A DNA stretch of 64,000 nt from Procambarus clarkii (GCF_040958095.1 NC_091158.1:36948246-37012245); one strand, 5' to 3'; positions 36,559 to 51,902 are shown, numbered from the stretch's first letter. Program-made: numbers and translations. The notes: generated by a model from the sequence alone, not told the origin.

Positions 36559-39500
36559 TCCACACACCCACCTGTTGCTGGTGCCCCAACTCTTATCTGT
36601 TGCTGGTGCCCCCACACCCACCTGTTGCTGGTGCCCCCACACCCCCAGTTGCTGGTGGTCCCGCATTTATCTAATGCTGGTTCCCCCACACCCACCTGTT
36701 TTTGATGCCCCCCACACCTACCAGTTGCTAGTGCCACACACTTACCTGTTGCTGGTGCCCCCACACCCACCTGTTGCTGGTGCCCCCACACCCACCTGTT
36801 GCTGATGGCCCCGCACTTACCTGTTGCTGGTGACCACACTCCATCCTGTTGCCCCCACACCCACCTGTTGCTAGTGCCCCCCCACACCCACCTTTTGCAG
36901 GTGCCCCCACACCCACCTGTTGCTGGTCCCCCCCATGCAGCTTTTGCTGGTGCTCCCACACCCACCTGATGCTGGTGCCCCCACACCCACCTGTTGCTGG
37001 TGCCAGCCCAACCCACATATTCTTTGTGCCACCCACACCAACCTGTTGCTGGTGCCCTCACACCCACCTATTGCTGGTGCCCCCACACCCAGCTGTTGCC
37101 CCCTACACCCACCTGTTGCTGGTGCCGCCCCCCACACCCACCTGTTGCTGGTGTCCCCCACACCCACCTGTTTCTGGTGCCCCCCCCCCTCTCCAACCTT
37201 TTGCTGGTGCCCCCCCACACCCACCTGCTGCTGGTGCCCTCATACCTTACCTTTTGCTGGTGCCCCCCACACCCACCTGATGCTGGTGCCCCCACACGCA
37301 GCTGTTGCTGGTACCCCCACACCCATCTGTTGCTGGTCCTCCTAAATCCACCTGTTGCTGGTGCTTCCACACCCACCTGTTGCTGGTGCCGCCACACCCA
37401 CCTGTTGCTGGTGCTCCCAACACCCACCTGATGCTGGTTCCCCCACACCCAGCTCTTGCTTGTTCTCCCCACACCCAGCTGTTGCTGGTGCCCCCACACC
37501 CACCTGTTGCTGGTGCACGCACACCCACCTGTTGCTGGTGCCCCTACACCACCTGTTGCTCCCAAAACCCACCTGATGCTGGTGCCCCCACACGCAGCTG
37601 TTGCCGGTGCCCCCACACCCATCTGTTGTTTTTGCCACCACACTCACTTGTGGCTGTTTCCCCCACACGCACCTGTTGCTTGTGCCCCCACCCACCTGTT
37701 GAAGGAGCCCCTACACCCACCTGTTGCTGGTGCCCCCACACCCACCTGTTGCTGGTGCACCCACACCCAGCTGTTGTTTGTTCCCCCCACACCCATCTGT
37801 TGCTGGTGCCCCCACACCCACCTGTTTCTGGTGCACCCACACCCACCTGTTGTTCGTGCCCCCACACCCACCTGTTGCTCCCAAAACCCACCTGATGCTG
37901 GTGCCCCCACACGCAGCTGTTGCTGGTGCTCCCACACCCATCTGTTGTTGGTGCCCCCACACTCACTTGTTGCTGTTTCCCCCACACGCACCTGTTGCTG
38001 GTGCCCCCAACAACCACCTGTTGTAGGAGCCCCTACACCCACCTGTTGCTGGTGCCCCCACACTCACCTGTTGCTGGTGCCCCAAACACCCTCCTGTTGG
38101 TGCTGGCCCCCACACTTACCTGTTGCTGGTGCCCCCACACCCACCGGTTGTTGATGCCCTAAAACCCCAGCTGTTGCTGGTGTCCCCACACTTACCTGTT
38201 GCTGGTGCCCCCACACCCACCTGTTGCTGATGCCCCGCACACCCATCTGTTGCTGGTGCTCCCACACCCATTTGTTGGTGGTGCCCACCACACCCACCTG
38301 TGGCTCGTTCCCCCCACACCTATATGTTGCTAGTACCCCCCTCCTCCCCCAACACCCATCTGTTGCTGGTGGCTCCAAACCTACCTGTTGTTGGTGACTC
38401 CACACCTTCCTGTTGCTGTTGCCCTCACAACTACCTGTTGCTGGTGTCCACACACCCTCCTGTTGCTGGTGCCCCAACTCTTATCTGTTGCTGGTGCCCC
38501 CACACCCACCTGATGCTTGTGCCTTCACACGCAGCTGTTGCTGGTGCCCCCACACCCATCTGTTGTTGGTGCCCCTACACTCACTTGTTGCTGTTTCCCC
38601 CACACGCACCTGTTGCTGGTGCCCCCGCAACCACCTGTTGAAGGAGCCCCTACACCCACCTGTTGCTAGTGCCCTCACACCCACCTGTTGCTGGTGCCCC
38701 CACACCCAGCTGTTGTTTGTTCCCCCCACACCCATCTGTTGCTGGTGCCCCCACACCCACCTGTTGCTGGTGCACCCACACTAACCTGTTGCTGGTGCCC
38801 TAACACCCACCTGTTGCTCCCAAAACCCACCTGATGCTGGTGCCCCCACACGCAGCTGTTGCTGGTGCCCCCCACACCCATTTGTTGTTGGTGCCCCCAC
38901 ACTCACTTGTTGCTGTTTCCTCCACACGCACCTGTTGCTGGTGCCCCCACAACCACCTGTTGTAGGAGCCCCTACACCCACCTGTTGCTGGTGCCCCCAT
39001 ACCCACCTGTTGCTGGTGCCCCCCACACCCTCCTGTTGCTGCTGGCCCCCACACTTACCTGTTGCTGGTGCCCCCACACCCACCGGTTGTTGATGCCCTA
39101 AAAATCCAGCTGTTGCTGGTGCCCCTAACACTTACCTGTTGCTGGTGCCCCCTAAATCCACCTGTTGCTGGTGCCCCCCAATCCCACCTGTTGCTGGTGC
39201 CCCCCACATGCAATTGTTGCTGGTGCCCTCCACACCCATTTGTTGCTGGTGCCCCCACACCCATTTGTTGGTGGTGCCCACCACACCCACCTGTGGCTCG
39301 TTCCCCCCACACCTATATGTTGCTAGTACCCCCCTCCTCCCCCAACACCCATCTGTTGCTGGTGCCCTCAGACCCATCTGTTGCTGGTGGCTCCAAACCT
39401 ACCTGTTGTTGGTGCCTCCACACCTACCTGTTGCTGGTGCCCTCACAACTACTTGTTGCTGGTGCCCCCCACACCTTCCTGTTACTGGTGTCCACACACC

Positions 39501-41125
39501 CACCTGTTGCTGGTGCCCCAACTCTTATCTGTTGCTGGTGCCCCCACACCCACCTGTTGCTGGTGGTCCCGCATTTACCTAATGCTGGTTCCCCCACACC
39601 CACCTGTTCTTGGTTCCCCCACAGTTACCTGTTGCTGTTACCCCCCACACCCACCTGTTGTTTGTGCCACCTTCACCCACCTGTTTTTTGTGCCACCCAC
39701 ACCAACCTGTTGCTGGTGCCACCACATCCACCTGTTGCTGGTGCCCCCACACCCACCTGTTGCTGGTGCCTCCACACCCACCAGTTGCTGGTGCCCCCAC
39801 ACCCACCTGTTGCTTGTACCCCTACACCCACCTGTTGCTCGTGTCCCCCACTCCCAGCTTTTGCTGGTGCCCCCCACACCCACCTGTTGCTAGTGTCCTC
39901 CACACCCACCTGTTGCTTGTGCCCCCCGACACCCACCTGTTGCTGGAGGCCCCCACACCCACCTATTGCTGGTTCCCCACACCCACCTGTTGCTGGTGAT
40001 ACCCACACCCATCTGTTGCTGGTGCCCCCACACCCAGCTGTTGCTGGTGCCCCCATCAACTACCTGTTGTAGGAGTCCCCACACCCACCTGTTGGTGGTG
40101 CATCACCCCACACACAGATGTTGCTGGTACCCATACACCCACTTGTTGCTGGTGCCCCCCTACATCCGCCTGTTGCAGGTGCCTCCAGTCTTATCTGTTG
40201 CCCCCACACCCACCTGTTGCTGGTGCCCGATACACCCACCTGTTGCTGGTCCCCCCCATGCAGCTTTTGCTGGTGCTCCCACACCCACCTGATGCTGGTG
40301 CCCCCACACCCAACTGTTGCTGGTGTCACCCACACCCACCTGTTGTTTGTGCCACCCACACCAACCTGTTGCTGGTGCCCACACAAGCAGCTGTTGCTGG
40401 TGCCCCCACACGCAGCTGTTGCTGGTGCCCCCCACACGCACCTGTTGCTGGTGCCCTCACATCCACATGTTGCTGGTGCCCCCAAACCCAACTGTTGCCC
40501 CCAAACCCAACTGTTGCCCACCCAACACCCACCTATTGCTGGTGGCCCCCTACACCCACCTGTTGCTGGTGCCCCCTTTGTACACCCACCTGTTGCTGGT
40601 GCCCCCCCACACCTACCTGTTGCTGGTGCACCCACACCAACCTGTTGCTGGTGCCACCACACCCACCTGTTGCTGGTGGCCCACACCCACCTGTTGCTTG
40701 TGCCCTCCACAACTACCTGTTGCTGGTGCCCCCACACCCACCTGTTGCCGGTGCCTCCACACCCACCTGTTGCTGGATCCCTCACACCCACCTATTGCAG
40801 GTGCCTCCACACCCACCTGTTGCTGGTGTCTCCCAATCCCAGCTATTGCCCCCCATACCCACCTGTTGCTGGTGTCCCCCACACCCGCCTGTTGTTGGTG
40901 CCCCCACACCCACCTGTTGCTAGAGGCCCCCACACCCACCTGTTGCTGGTTCCTGACACTCACCTTTTGCTGGTGCCATCCTCACCCACCTGTTGCTCGT
41001 GCCCCCACACCCACCTGTTGCTGGTGCCTCCAAACCCTTCCTGTTGCTGGTGCCCCACACCCACCTGTTGCTGGTGCCCCGACACCCTCCTGTTGCTTCA
41101 GCCCCCACATCCACCTGTTGCTGGT

Positions 41126-42795
41126 GCCCCTACACCCACCTGTTGCTCCCAAAACCCACCTGATGCTGGTGCCCCCACACGCAGCTGTTGCTGGTGCCCC
41201 CCCACACCCATCTGTTGTTGGTGCCCCCACACTCACTTGTTGCTGTTTCCCCCACACGCACCTGTTGCTGGTGCCCCCACAACCACCTGTTGTAGGAGCC
41301 CCTACACCCACCTGTTGCTGGTGCCCCCACACCCACCTGTTGCTGGTGCCCCCTACACCCTCCTGTTGATGCTGGCCCCCACACTTACCTGTTGCTGGTG
41401 CCCCCACACACACCGGTTGTTGATGCCCTAAAAACCAAGCTGTTGCTGGTGTCCCCACACTTACCTGTTGCTGGTGCCCCCACACCCACCTGTTGCTGAT
41501 GCCCTCAACACCCTACCTGTTGCTGGTGCCCCTAACACTTACCTGTTGCTGGTGCCCCCTAAATCCACCTGTTGCTGGTGCCCCCCAATCCCACCTGTTG
41601 CTGGTGCCCCCCAATCCCAACTGTTGCTGGTGCCCCCCACACCCATCTGATGCAGGAGCCCCCACACCCATTTGTTGGTGGTGCCAACCACACCCACCTG
41701 TGGCTCGTTCCCCCCACACCTATATGTTGCTAGTACCCCCTCCTCCCCCAACACCCATCTGTTGCTGGTGCCCTCACACCCATCTGTTGCTCGTGGCTCC
41801 AAACCTACCTGTTGTTGGTGCCTCCACACCTACCTGTTGCTGTTGCCCTCACAACTACCTGTTGCTGGTGCCCCCCACACCTTCCTGTTACTGGTGTCCA
41901 CACACCCACCTGTTGCTGGTGCCTCAACTCTTATCTGTTGCTGGTGCCCCCACACCCACCTGTTGCTGGTGCCCCCACACCCCCAGTTGCTGGTGGTCCC
42001 GCATTTATCTAATGCTGGTTCCCCCACACCCACCTGTTTTTGATGCCCCCCACACCTACCAGTTGCTAGTGCCCCACACTTACCTGTTGCTGGTGCCCCA
42101 ACAACCAGCTGTTGCTGGTGCCCCCACACCAACCGGTTGTTGATGCCCTAAAAACCCAGCTGTTGCTGGTGTCCCCACACTTACCTGTTGCTGGTGCCTC
42201 CACACCCACCTGTTGCTGATGCCCTCAACACCCTACCTGTTGCTGGTGCCCCTAACACTTACCTGTTGCTGGTGCCCCCTAAATCCACCTGTTGCTGGTG
42301 CCCCCCAATCCCACCTGTTGCTGGTGCCCCCCAATCCCACCTGTTGCTGGTGCCCCCCACATGCAACTGTTGCTTGTGCCCCCCACACCCATTTGTTGCA
42401 GGTGCCCCCACACCCATTTGTTGGTGGTGCCCACCACACCCACCTGTGGCTCGTTCCCCCCACACCTATATGTTGCTAGTATCACCTCCTCCCCCAACAC
42501 CCATCTGTTGCTGGTGCCCTCACACCCATCTGTTGCTCGTGGCTCCAAACCTACCTGTTGTTGGTGCCTCCACACCTACCTGTTGCTGTTGCCCTCACAA
42601 CTACCTGTTGCTGGTGCCCCCACACCTTCCTGTTACTGGTGTCCACACACCCACCTGTTGCTGGTGCCCCAACTCTTATCTGTTGCTGGTGCCCCCTAAA
42701 TCCACCTGTTGCTGGTGCCCACCACATGCAATTGCTGCTGGTGCCCCCCAAACCCGTCTGTTGTTGGTGCCCCCACACCCATTTGTTGGTGGTGG
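41126..42795. repeat. higher-order repeat block, second copy
   Basis: Partner of 34896-36558. Its right part also belongs to another family of blocks, with related copies near 39060-40000 and 44500-45300. Confidence 0.8.
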
Positions 42796-45700
42796 CCACC
42801 ACACCCACCTGTGGCTCGTTCCCCCCACACCTATATGGTCCTAGTACCCCCCTCCTCCCCCAACACAAATCTGTTGCTGGTGCCCTCAGACCCATCTGTT
42901 GCTGGTGGCTCCAAACCTACCTGTTGTTGGTGTCTCCACACCTACCTGTTGCTGGTGCCCTCACAACTACCTGTTGCTGGTGTCCCCACACCTTCCTGTT
43001 ACTGGTGTCCACACACCCACCTGTTGCTGGTGCCCCAACTCTTATCTGTTGCTGGTGCCCCCACACCCACCTGTTGCTGGTGGTCCCGCAATTACCTAAT
43101 GCTGGTTCCCCCACACCCACCTGTTCTTGGTGCCCCCACAGTTACCTGTTGCTGTTACCCCCCACACCCACCTGTTGTTTATGCCACCTTCACCCACCTG
43201 TTTTTTGCGCCACCCACACCAACCTGTTGCTGGTGCCACCACACCCACCTGTGGCTGGTGCCCCCACACCCACCTGTTGCCTCCACACCCACCAGTTGCT
43301 GGTGCCCCCACACCCACCTGTTGCTTGTACCCCTACACCCACCTGTTGCTCGTGTCCCCCACTCCCAGCTTTTGCTGGTGCCCCCACACCCACCTGTTGC
43401 TAGTGTCCTCCACACCCACCTGTTGCTGGTGCCCCCCAACACCCACCTGTTGCTGGAGGCCCCCACACCCACCTATTGCTGGTTCCCCACACTCACCTGT
43501 TGCTGGTACCATCCTCACCCACTTGTTGCTAGTGTCCCCACACCCACCTGTTGCTGGTGATACCCACACCCATCAGTTGCTGGTGCCCCCACACCCACCT
43601 GTTGCCTCCAACAACTACCTGTTTTAGGAGCCCCCACACCCACCAGTTGCTGGTGCCCCCACACCCACCTGTTGCTTGTACCCCTACACCCACCTGTTGC
43701 TGGTGTCCCTCACTCCCAGCTTTTGCTGGTGGCCCCCACACCCACCTGTTGCTAGTGTCCTCCACACCCCCCTGTTGCTGGTGCCCCCCCTACACCCACC
43801 TGTTGCTGGAGGCCCCCACACCCACCTATTGCTGGTTCCCCACACTTACCTGTTGCTGGTACCATCCTCAGCCACTTGTTGCTAGTGTCCCCACACCCAC
43901 CTGTTGCTGGTGATACCCACACCCACCTGTTGCTGGTGCCTCCAACAACTACCTGTTTTAGGAGCCTCCACACCCACCTGTTGCTGGTGGCCCACTCCAC
44001 ACCCAGATGTTGCTGGTACCCATACACCCACCTGTTGCTGGTGCCTCCCGCACATCCGTCTGTTGCAGGTGCCAACAGTCTTATCTGTTGCTGGTGCCCC
44101 CACATCCACCTGTTGCTGGTGCCCCCACACCCACCTGTTGCTGATAGCCCCGCACTTACCTGTTGCTGGTACCCCCACACCCACCTGTTGCTGGTGCCCC
44201 CCCCCCACATCCGTCTGTTGCAGGTGCCCCCAGTCTTATCTGTTGCTGGTGCACCCACACACACCTGTTGCTGGTGCCCCCACACCCACTTGTTGCTGCA
44301 GGCCCCCACATTCACCTGTTGCTGGTTCCCGACACTCACCTGTTGCTGGTGCCATCCTCACCCACCTGTTGCTGGTACCCCCACACCCACCTTTTGCTGG
44401 TGCCCTCAACACCCTACCTGTTTCTGGTGCCCCTAACACTTACCTGTTGCTGGTGTCCCCTAAATCCATCTGTTGCTGGTGCCCCCTAATGCCACCTGTT
44501 GCTGGTGCCCACCACATGCAATTGTTGCTGGTGCCCCCGAAACCCATCTGTTGTTGGTGCCCTCACACCCATTTGTTGGTGGTGCCCACCACACCCACCT
44601 GTGGCTCGTTCCCCCCACACCTATATGTTGCTAGTACCCCCCTCCTCCCCCAATACAAATCTGTTGCTGGTGCCCTCAGACCCATCTGTTGCTGGTGGCT
44701 CCAAACCTACCTGTTGTTGGTGTCTCCACACCTACCTGTTGCTGGTGCCCTCACAACTACCTGTTGCTGGTGCCCCAACTCTTATCTGTTGCTGGTGCCC
44801 CCACACCCACCTGTTGCTAGTGGTCCCGCGTTTACCTAATGTTGGTTTCCCCACACCCACCTGTTCTTGGTGCCCCCACAGTTACCTGTTGCTGTTACCC
44901 CCCACACCCACCTGTTGTTTGTGCCACCTTCACCCACCTGTTTTTTGTGCCACCCACACCAACCTGTTGCTGGTGCCACCACACCCACCTGTGGCTGGTG
45001 CCCCCCCACCCACCTGTTGCTGGTGCCTCCACACCCACCAGTTGCTGGTGCCCCCACACCCACCTGTTGCTTGTACCCCTACACCCACCTGTTGCTCGTG
45101 TCCCCCACTCCCACCTTTTGCTGAGGCCCCCCACACCCACCTGTTGCTAGTGTCCTCCACATCCACCTGTTGATGGTGCCCCCCACACCCACCTGTTGCT
45201 GGAGGCCCCCACACCCACCTATTGCTGGTTCCCCACACTCACCTGTTGCTGGTACCATCCTCACCCACTTGTTGCTAGTGTCCCCACACCCACCTGTTGC
45301 TGGTAATACCCACACCCATCTGTTGCTGGTGCCCCCACACCCACCTGTTGCTGGTGCCTCCAACAACTACCTGTTTTAGGAGCCCCCACACCCACCTGTT
45401 GCTGGTGCCCCCACACCCACCTGTTGCTGGTGCCCCCACACCCACCTGTTGCTGATGGCCCCGCACTTACCTGTTGCTGGTGCCCCCACACCCACCTGTT
45501 GCTGGTGCCTCCCCTCACATCCGTCTGTTGCAGGTGCCAACAGTCTTATCTGTTGCTGGTGCACCCACACACACCTGTTGCTGGTGCCCCCAAACCCACC
45601 TGTTGCTGCAGGCCCCCACATTCACCTGTTGCTGGAATCCAGACACTCACCTGTTGCTGCTGCCATCCTCACCCACCTGTTGCTGGTGCCCCCACACCCA

Positions 45701-48700
45701 CCTTTTGCTGGTGCCCTCACACCCATCTACTGCTGGTGCCTCCAAACCACCTGTTGCTGGTGCTCCCACACCCTCCTGTTGCTTCAGCCCCCACACCCAC
45801 CTGTTGCTGGTGCCCCCACTCTTATCTGTTGCTTGTGCCCCCACACCCACCTGTTGCTGGGGGCCACACACCGAACTGTTGCTGATGGCCCCGCACTTAC
45901 CTATTGCTGGTGACCCCACACCCACCTGTTGCTGGTCCACCCCATGCAGCTTTTGCTGGTGCTCCCACACCCACCAGATGCTGGTGCCCCCACACCCACC
46001 TGTTGCTTCAGCCCCAACACCCACCTGTTGCAGGTGCCCCCACTCTTGTCTGTTGCTGGTGCCCCCACACCCTCCTTTTGCTGGTGCCCCCACACCTACC
46101 TGTTGCTATAACCCCCCACACCCACCTTTTGTAGGTGCACCCCACACCCACCTGTTGCTGGTCCACCCGATGCAGCTTTTGCTGGTGCTCCCACACCCAC
46201 CAGATGCTGGTGCCCCCACACCCACCTGTTGCTGGTACCACCAACACCCACCTGTTGTTTGTGCCACACACACACTCCTGTTGCTGGTGCCCCCACACCC
46301 AAATGTTGATGGTGCCCCCCTACACCCACCTGTTGCTGGTGGCCCCCACACACCCACCTGTTGCTGGTGCCCTCACACGTACCTTTTGCTGGAGCCCCCC
46401 ACACCCAACTGATGCTGGTGCTCCACACACCCACCTGTTGCTGGTGCTTTCACACCTTACCTTTTGCTGGTGCCCCACACCCATCTGTTGCCCCCAAATC
46501 CACCTGTTGCTGGGGCACCCACACCCATCTGTTGCCCCTAAATCCACCTGTTGCTGGGGCACCCACACCCACCTGTTGCTGGTGCTCTCACACCCACCTG
46601 TTGCTGGTGCTCCCTACACCCACCTAGCTGATGCTGGTGCTCCCACACGCAGCTGTTGCTGGTGCCCCCACACCCACCTGTTGCTGGTGCCTCCACACCC
46701 AGCTGTTGCTGGTGCCCCCACACCCACCTAGGGCTGGTGCACACACACCCACCTGTTGCTGGGGCCCCCCACACCCACCTGCTGCTGGTGCTCCCAACAC
46801 CCACCTAGCTGATGCTGGGGCTCCCACACGCAGCTGTTGCTGGTGCCTCCACACCCAGCTGTTGCTGGTGCCACCACACCCACCTGGTGCTGGTGCACAC
46901 ACACCCGCCTGTTGCTGCTAGCCCCCACATTTACCTGTTGGTGGTGCCCCCACACCCACCGGTTGTTGATGCCCTAGAAACCCAGCTGTTGCTGGTGCCC
47001 CACACTTACCTGTTGCTGATGCCCCCACACCCACCTGTTGCTGATGCCCCCCAAATCCACCTGTTGCTGGTGCCCCCCTAATCCCACCTGTTGCTGGTGC
47101 CCCCCACATCCAATTGTTGCTGGTGCCCCCACACCCACCTGTTGCTGGTGCCCCCACACCCACCTGTTGCTGTGGTACCCCACTCCCAGCGTTTGCTCGT
47201 GCCCCCTCACCCATTTGTTGGTGGTGCCTCCCACACCCACCTGTTGCTGGTGCCACCCACACCCACCTGTTGCTGGTGCCCTAACACCCACCTGTTGCCC
47301 CCACACCTTCTGTTGCTGGTGCCCCCCTACACCCACCTGTTGCTGGTGGCCCCCCACCCCCACCTGTTGCTGGTGCCCCCCACACCCGCCTGTTGCTGGT
47401 GCCTCCCCACTCCCACCTGTTGCTGGTGCCCCCCCACACCCACCTGTTGCTGGTGCCCTAACACCCACCTGTTGCTGGTGCCCCCATACCCTGCTGTTGC
47501 TGGTGCCCCTCTGCACCCACCTGTTGCTGGTGCCCCCCCCCACACCCACCTATTGCTGGTGCCCCCCCCACTACCAGATGTTGCTGGTGACCCCCACACC
47601 CACCTGTTTCTGGTGCCCCGCCCCACACCCACCTGTTGCTGGTGCCCCCACACCCTCCTGTTGCTGGTGCCCTCACACCCACCTTTTGCTGGTGCCCCCA
47701 CACCTTGCCTTTTACTGGTGCCCCCCCCTACACCCAACTAATGCTGGTGCCCCACACGCAGCTGTTGCTGGTGCCCCCACACCCATCTGTTGCTGGTTCC
47801 CCCAAATCCACCTGTTGCTGGGGCACCCACACCCACCTGTTGCTGGTGCTCCCACACCCACCTGTTGCTCCCAACCCCCACCTGATGCTGGTGTCCCCAC
47901 ACGCAGCTGTTGTTGGTGCCCCCACACTAACTTGTTGCTGGTGCCCCCACAACCACCTGTTGTAGGAGCCCCTACAACAACCTGTTGCTGGTGCCCCAAC
48001 ACCCACCTGTTGCTGGTGCCCCCCACACCCTCCTGTTGCTGCTGGCCCCCACACTTACCTGTTGGTGGTGCCCCCACACCCACCGGTTGTTGATGCCTTA
48101 GAAACCCAGCTGTTGCTGGTGCCCCACACTTACCTGTTTCTGGTGCCTCCACACCCACTTGTAGCTGATGCCCCCCAAATCCACCTTTAGCTGGTGCCCC
48201 CTAATCCCACCTGTTGCTGGTGCCCCCTACATCCAATTGCTGCTGGTGCCCCCACACCCACCTGTTGCTGGTGCCCCCACACCCACCTGTTGCTGTGGTT
48301 CCCCACTCCCAGCATTTGCTGGTGCCCCCTCACCCATTTGTTGGTGGTGTCCCCCACACCCACCTGTTTCTCGTGCCCCCCACACCTATCTGTTGCTAGT
48401 ACCCCCCCTCCCCTCCAACACCCATCTGTTGCTGGTGCCCTCACACCCATCTGTTGCTGGTGCCTCCAAACCTACCTGTTGTTCGTTCCTCCACACCCAC
48501 CTGTTGCTGGTGCCCTCACACCTACCTGTTGCTGGTGCCCCCCACACCTTCCTGTTGCTGGTGCCCACACACCCACCTTTTGCTGGTGCCCCAACTCTTA
48601 TCTGTTGCTCGTGCCCCCACATCCACCTGTTGCTGGTGCCCCCACACCCACCTGTTGCTTGTCGTCTCGCACTTACCTGTTGCTGGTGCCCCCACACCTA

Positions 48701-51700
48701 CCTGTTTTTGATGCCCCCCGCACCTACCTGTTGCTAGTGCCCCACACTTAGGTGTTGCTGGTGCCCCCGCAACCAGTTGTTGCTGGTGCCCCCACACCCA
48801 GCTGTTCCTTGTGCACCCACAGTTACCTGTTGCTTTTACTCCCCACACCCACCTGTTGTTTGAGCCACCCACACCCACCTGTTGTTTGTGCCACCCACAT
48901 TGGTGGTGCCACCACACCCACCTGTTGCTGGTGCCCCCACACCCACCTGTTGCTGGTGCCTCCACACCCACCAGTTGCTGGTGCCCCCACACCCACCTGT
49001 TGCTGGTGTCCCCCACTCCCAGCTTTTGCTGGTGCCCCCTACAGCGACCTGTTGCTGGTGTCCTCCACACCCACCTGTTGCTGGTGCCCTCACCCCCACC
49101 TGTTGCTGGTGCCCTCCACACCCACCTGCTGCTGGTGCCCCCCTCACTCACCTCTTACTGGTGATCCCCACACCCATCTGTTGGTGGTTACCTCCACTCC
49201 CACCTGTTGCTGGTGCCCCTAACACCCAACTGTTGCTGGTGCCCCCCCACACCCACCTGTTGTTGGTGCCACTTATATCCACCTGTTGCTGGTGCCCCCA
49301 CACCCAGCAGTTGCTGGTGCCCCTCACATCCACCTGTTGCTGGTGCCTCCACACCCACCTGTTGCTGGTGACCCCCACACGCAGCTTTTGCTGGTGCCCG
49401 CTACACCCACCTGTTGCTAGTGCCCAAACTTACCTGTTGCTTTTGCCCCCACACCCACCTGTTGCTGGTGCCTCCACACCCACCTGTTGCTGATGCCCTC
49501 CGCAACTACCTGTTGCTGATGCCCCCACACCCACCTGTTGCTGGTGCCCCCACACCCACCTGTTGCTGGTGCCCCCACACCCAGCAGATGCTGGTGACCC
49601 CACACCCACTTGTTGCAGGTGCCTCCACACCCACCTGTTGCTGGAGATCCTTACACCCACCTGTGGCTGGTGACCCCCCGCACCCAGCTGTTGCAGGTGC
49701 TCACACACCCACCTGTTGCTAGTGCCCCCTCATTCACCTGTTTTTGGTGCCCCCCACATCCACCTGTTGCTGGTGCCCGCACACCCAGCAGTTGCTGGTT
49801 CCCCTCACACTCACCTGTTGCTGGTGCCTCCTACACCCACCTGTTGCTGGTGCCCACACTTACCTGTTGCTTTTGCCCCCACACCCACCTATTGCTGGTG
49901 CCTCCACACCCACCTGTTGCTGGTGCCTCCACACCCACCAGTTGCTGGTGCCCCCACACCCACATGTTGCTGGTGCCCTCACACCCACCTGTTGCTGGTG
50001 TCCCCCACTCCCAGCTTTTGCTGGTGCCCCCCACACCCACCTGTTGCTGGTGTCTTCCACACCCACCTGTTGCTGGTGCCCCCACTCCCACCTGTTGCTG
50101 GTGTCCTCCACACCCACCTGTTGCTGTTGATTCCACACCCACCTGTTGCTGGTGATCCCCACACCCATGTGTTGCTGCTGCTCCCACACCCACCTGTTGC
50201 TGGTGCACCCAACAACTACCTGTTGAAGTAGCCCCCACATCCACCTGTTGCAGGTGCCCCCCACATCCACCTGTTGCAGTTGCCCCCCACACCCTCCTGT
50301 TGCTGGTGATCCCCACACCCACCTGATGCTGGTTCCCCACTCTCACCTGTTTCTGGTACCCTCCACACCCACCTGTTGCTGGTTCCACTCACACCCATTT
50401 GTTGGTGGTTCCCCCAACACTCACCTGTTGCTGGTGATCCCCAAACCCACCTGTTGCTGGTTCCCCACACTAACCTGTTGCTGGTGCCCCTCACACTCAC
50501 CTGTTGCTGGTGCCCCTCACACTCACCTGTTGCTGGTGCCATCCTCTCCCACCTGTGGCTGGTGCCCCTAACACCCGGCTGTTGCTGGTGCCCCCCACAC
50601 CCACCTGTTGCTGGTGATACCCACTCCCACCTGTTGCTGGTTCCCCACACTCACTTGTTGCTGGTGCCCTCCACACCCACCTAATGCTGATGCCCCCAAC
50701 ACCCACCTGTTGCTGGTGCTCACACACCCACCTGTTGCTGGTGCTCACACACCCACCTGTTGCTAGTACCCCCACACCCACCTTTTGCTGGTTGCCCCCA
50801 CACCCACCTGTTGCTGGTTCCCCACACTCACCTGTTGCTGGTGCCCCCACACCCACCTGTTGCTGGTGCCCCCACACCCACCTGTTGCTGGTGCCCTCAC
50901 ACCCACTTGTTGCTGGTGTCCCCACACCCACCTGTTGCTGGTGCCCCCGACAAATACCTGTTGTAAGAGCCCCCACACTCACCTGTTGCTTTTGCCCCCA
51001 CACCCACCTATTGCTGGTACCTCCACACCCACCTGTTGCTGGTGCCTCCACACCCACCAGTTGCTGGTGCCCCCACACCCACATGTTGCTGGTGCCCTCA
51101 CACCCACCTGTTGCTGGCGTCCCCTATTCCCAGCTTTTGCTGGTGCCCCCCACCCCCACCTGTTGCTGGTGTCCTCCACACCCACCTGTTGCTGGTGCCC
51201 CCACTCCCACCTGTTGCTGGTGCCCTCCACACCCACCTGTTGCTGGTGCCCCACCACACCCACCTGTTGCTGGAGGTCCCCACACCCACCTGTTGCTGGT
51301 TCCCCACACTCACCTGTTGCTGGTGCCATCCTCACCCACCTGTTGCTGATGCCCCCGCACCCACCTGTTGCTGGTGCCCCCCACACCCACCTGTTGCTGG
51401 TGCTCACACACCCACCTGTTGCTAGTGCCCCTACACCCACCTGTTGCTGGTGGCTCCCACACCCACCTGTTGCTGGTTCCCCACACTCACCTGTTGCTGG
51501 TGCAACTCACACCCACCTGTTGCTGGTGCCCCCACACCCACCTGTTGCTGGTGCCCCACCACACCCACTTGTTGCTGGTGCCCCCAAACCCACCTGTTGC
51601 TGGTGCCCCCCACAAATACCTACTGTAGGAGCCCCCACACCCACCTGTTGCTGGAGGCCCCCACACCCACCTGTTGCTGGTTCCCCACACTCACCTGTTG

Positions 51701-51820
51701 CTGGTGCCATCCTCACCCACCTGTTGCTCGTGCCCCCACACCCACCTGTTGCTGGTGATCCCCACACCCATCTGTTGCTGGTGCCCCCACACCCACCTGT
51801 TGCTGGTGCCCCCAACAACT

Positions 51821-51902
51821 TATTTATTTAATTATTTTTTATTTATATATATATACAAGAAGGTACATTGGGTTTGTGAGAATACATTAGATAGATACTC
51901 CT
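51821..51902 (-). mobile_element. 82-bp 5'-truncated LINE/SINE tail with 6-bp target duplication
   Basis: The only non-minisatellite sequence between 25628 and 64000. Read on the minus strand it ends in an A/T-rich tail of ATAAATAA type. ACAACT lies on both sides (51815-51820 and 51903-51908), and removing the insert restores the common local variant AACAACTACCTG. Very short 3' fragments with target duplications are typical of target-primed reverse transcription. The parent family cannot be named from 82 bp. Confidence 0.75.

Larger units (their letters stand above)
25628..51820. repeat. 25-bp C-rich minisatellite, main block with higher-order structure
   Basis: About 26 kb, roughly 1,050 monomers, of the same unit as at 9207. 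Monomer variants (CAGCTG, CATCTG, TTGTAGGAG, truncated TTGCCCCC forms) occur in fixed orders that repeat as blocks. On the minus strand the sequence is G-rich. All open frames here, some over 600 codons, are products of the repeat; none has a start context, composition or domain that would support a gene. No transposon or gene interrupts this block until 51821. Confidence 0.96.
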
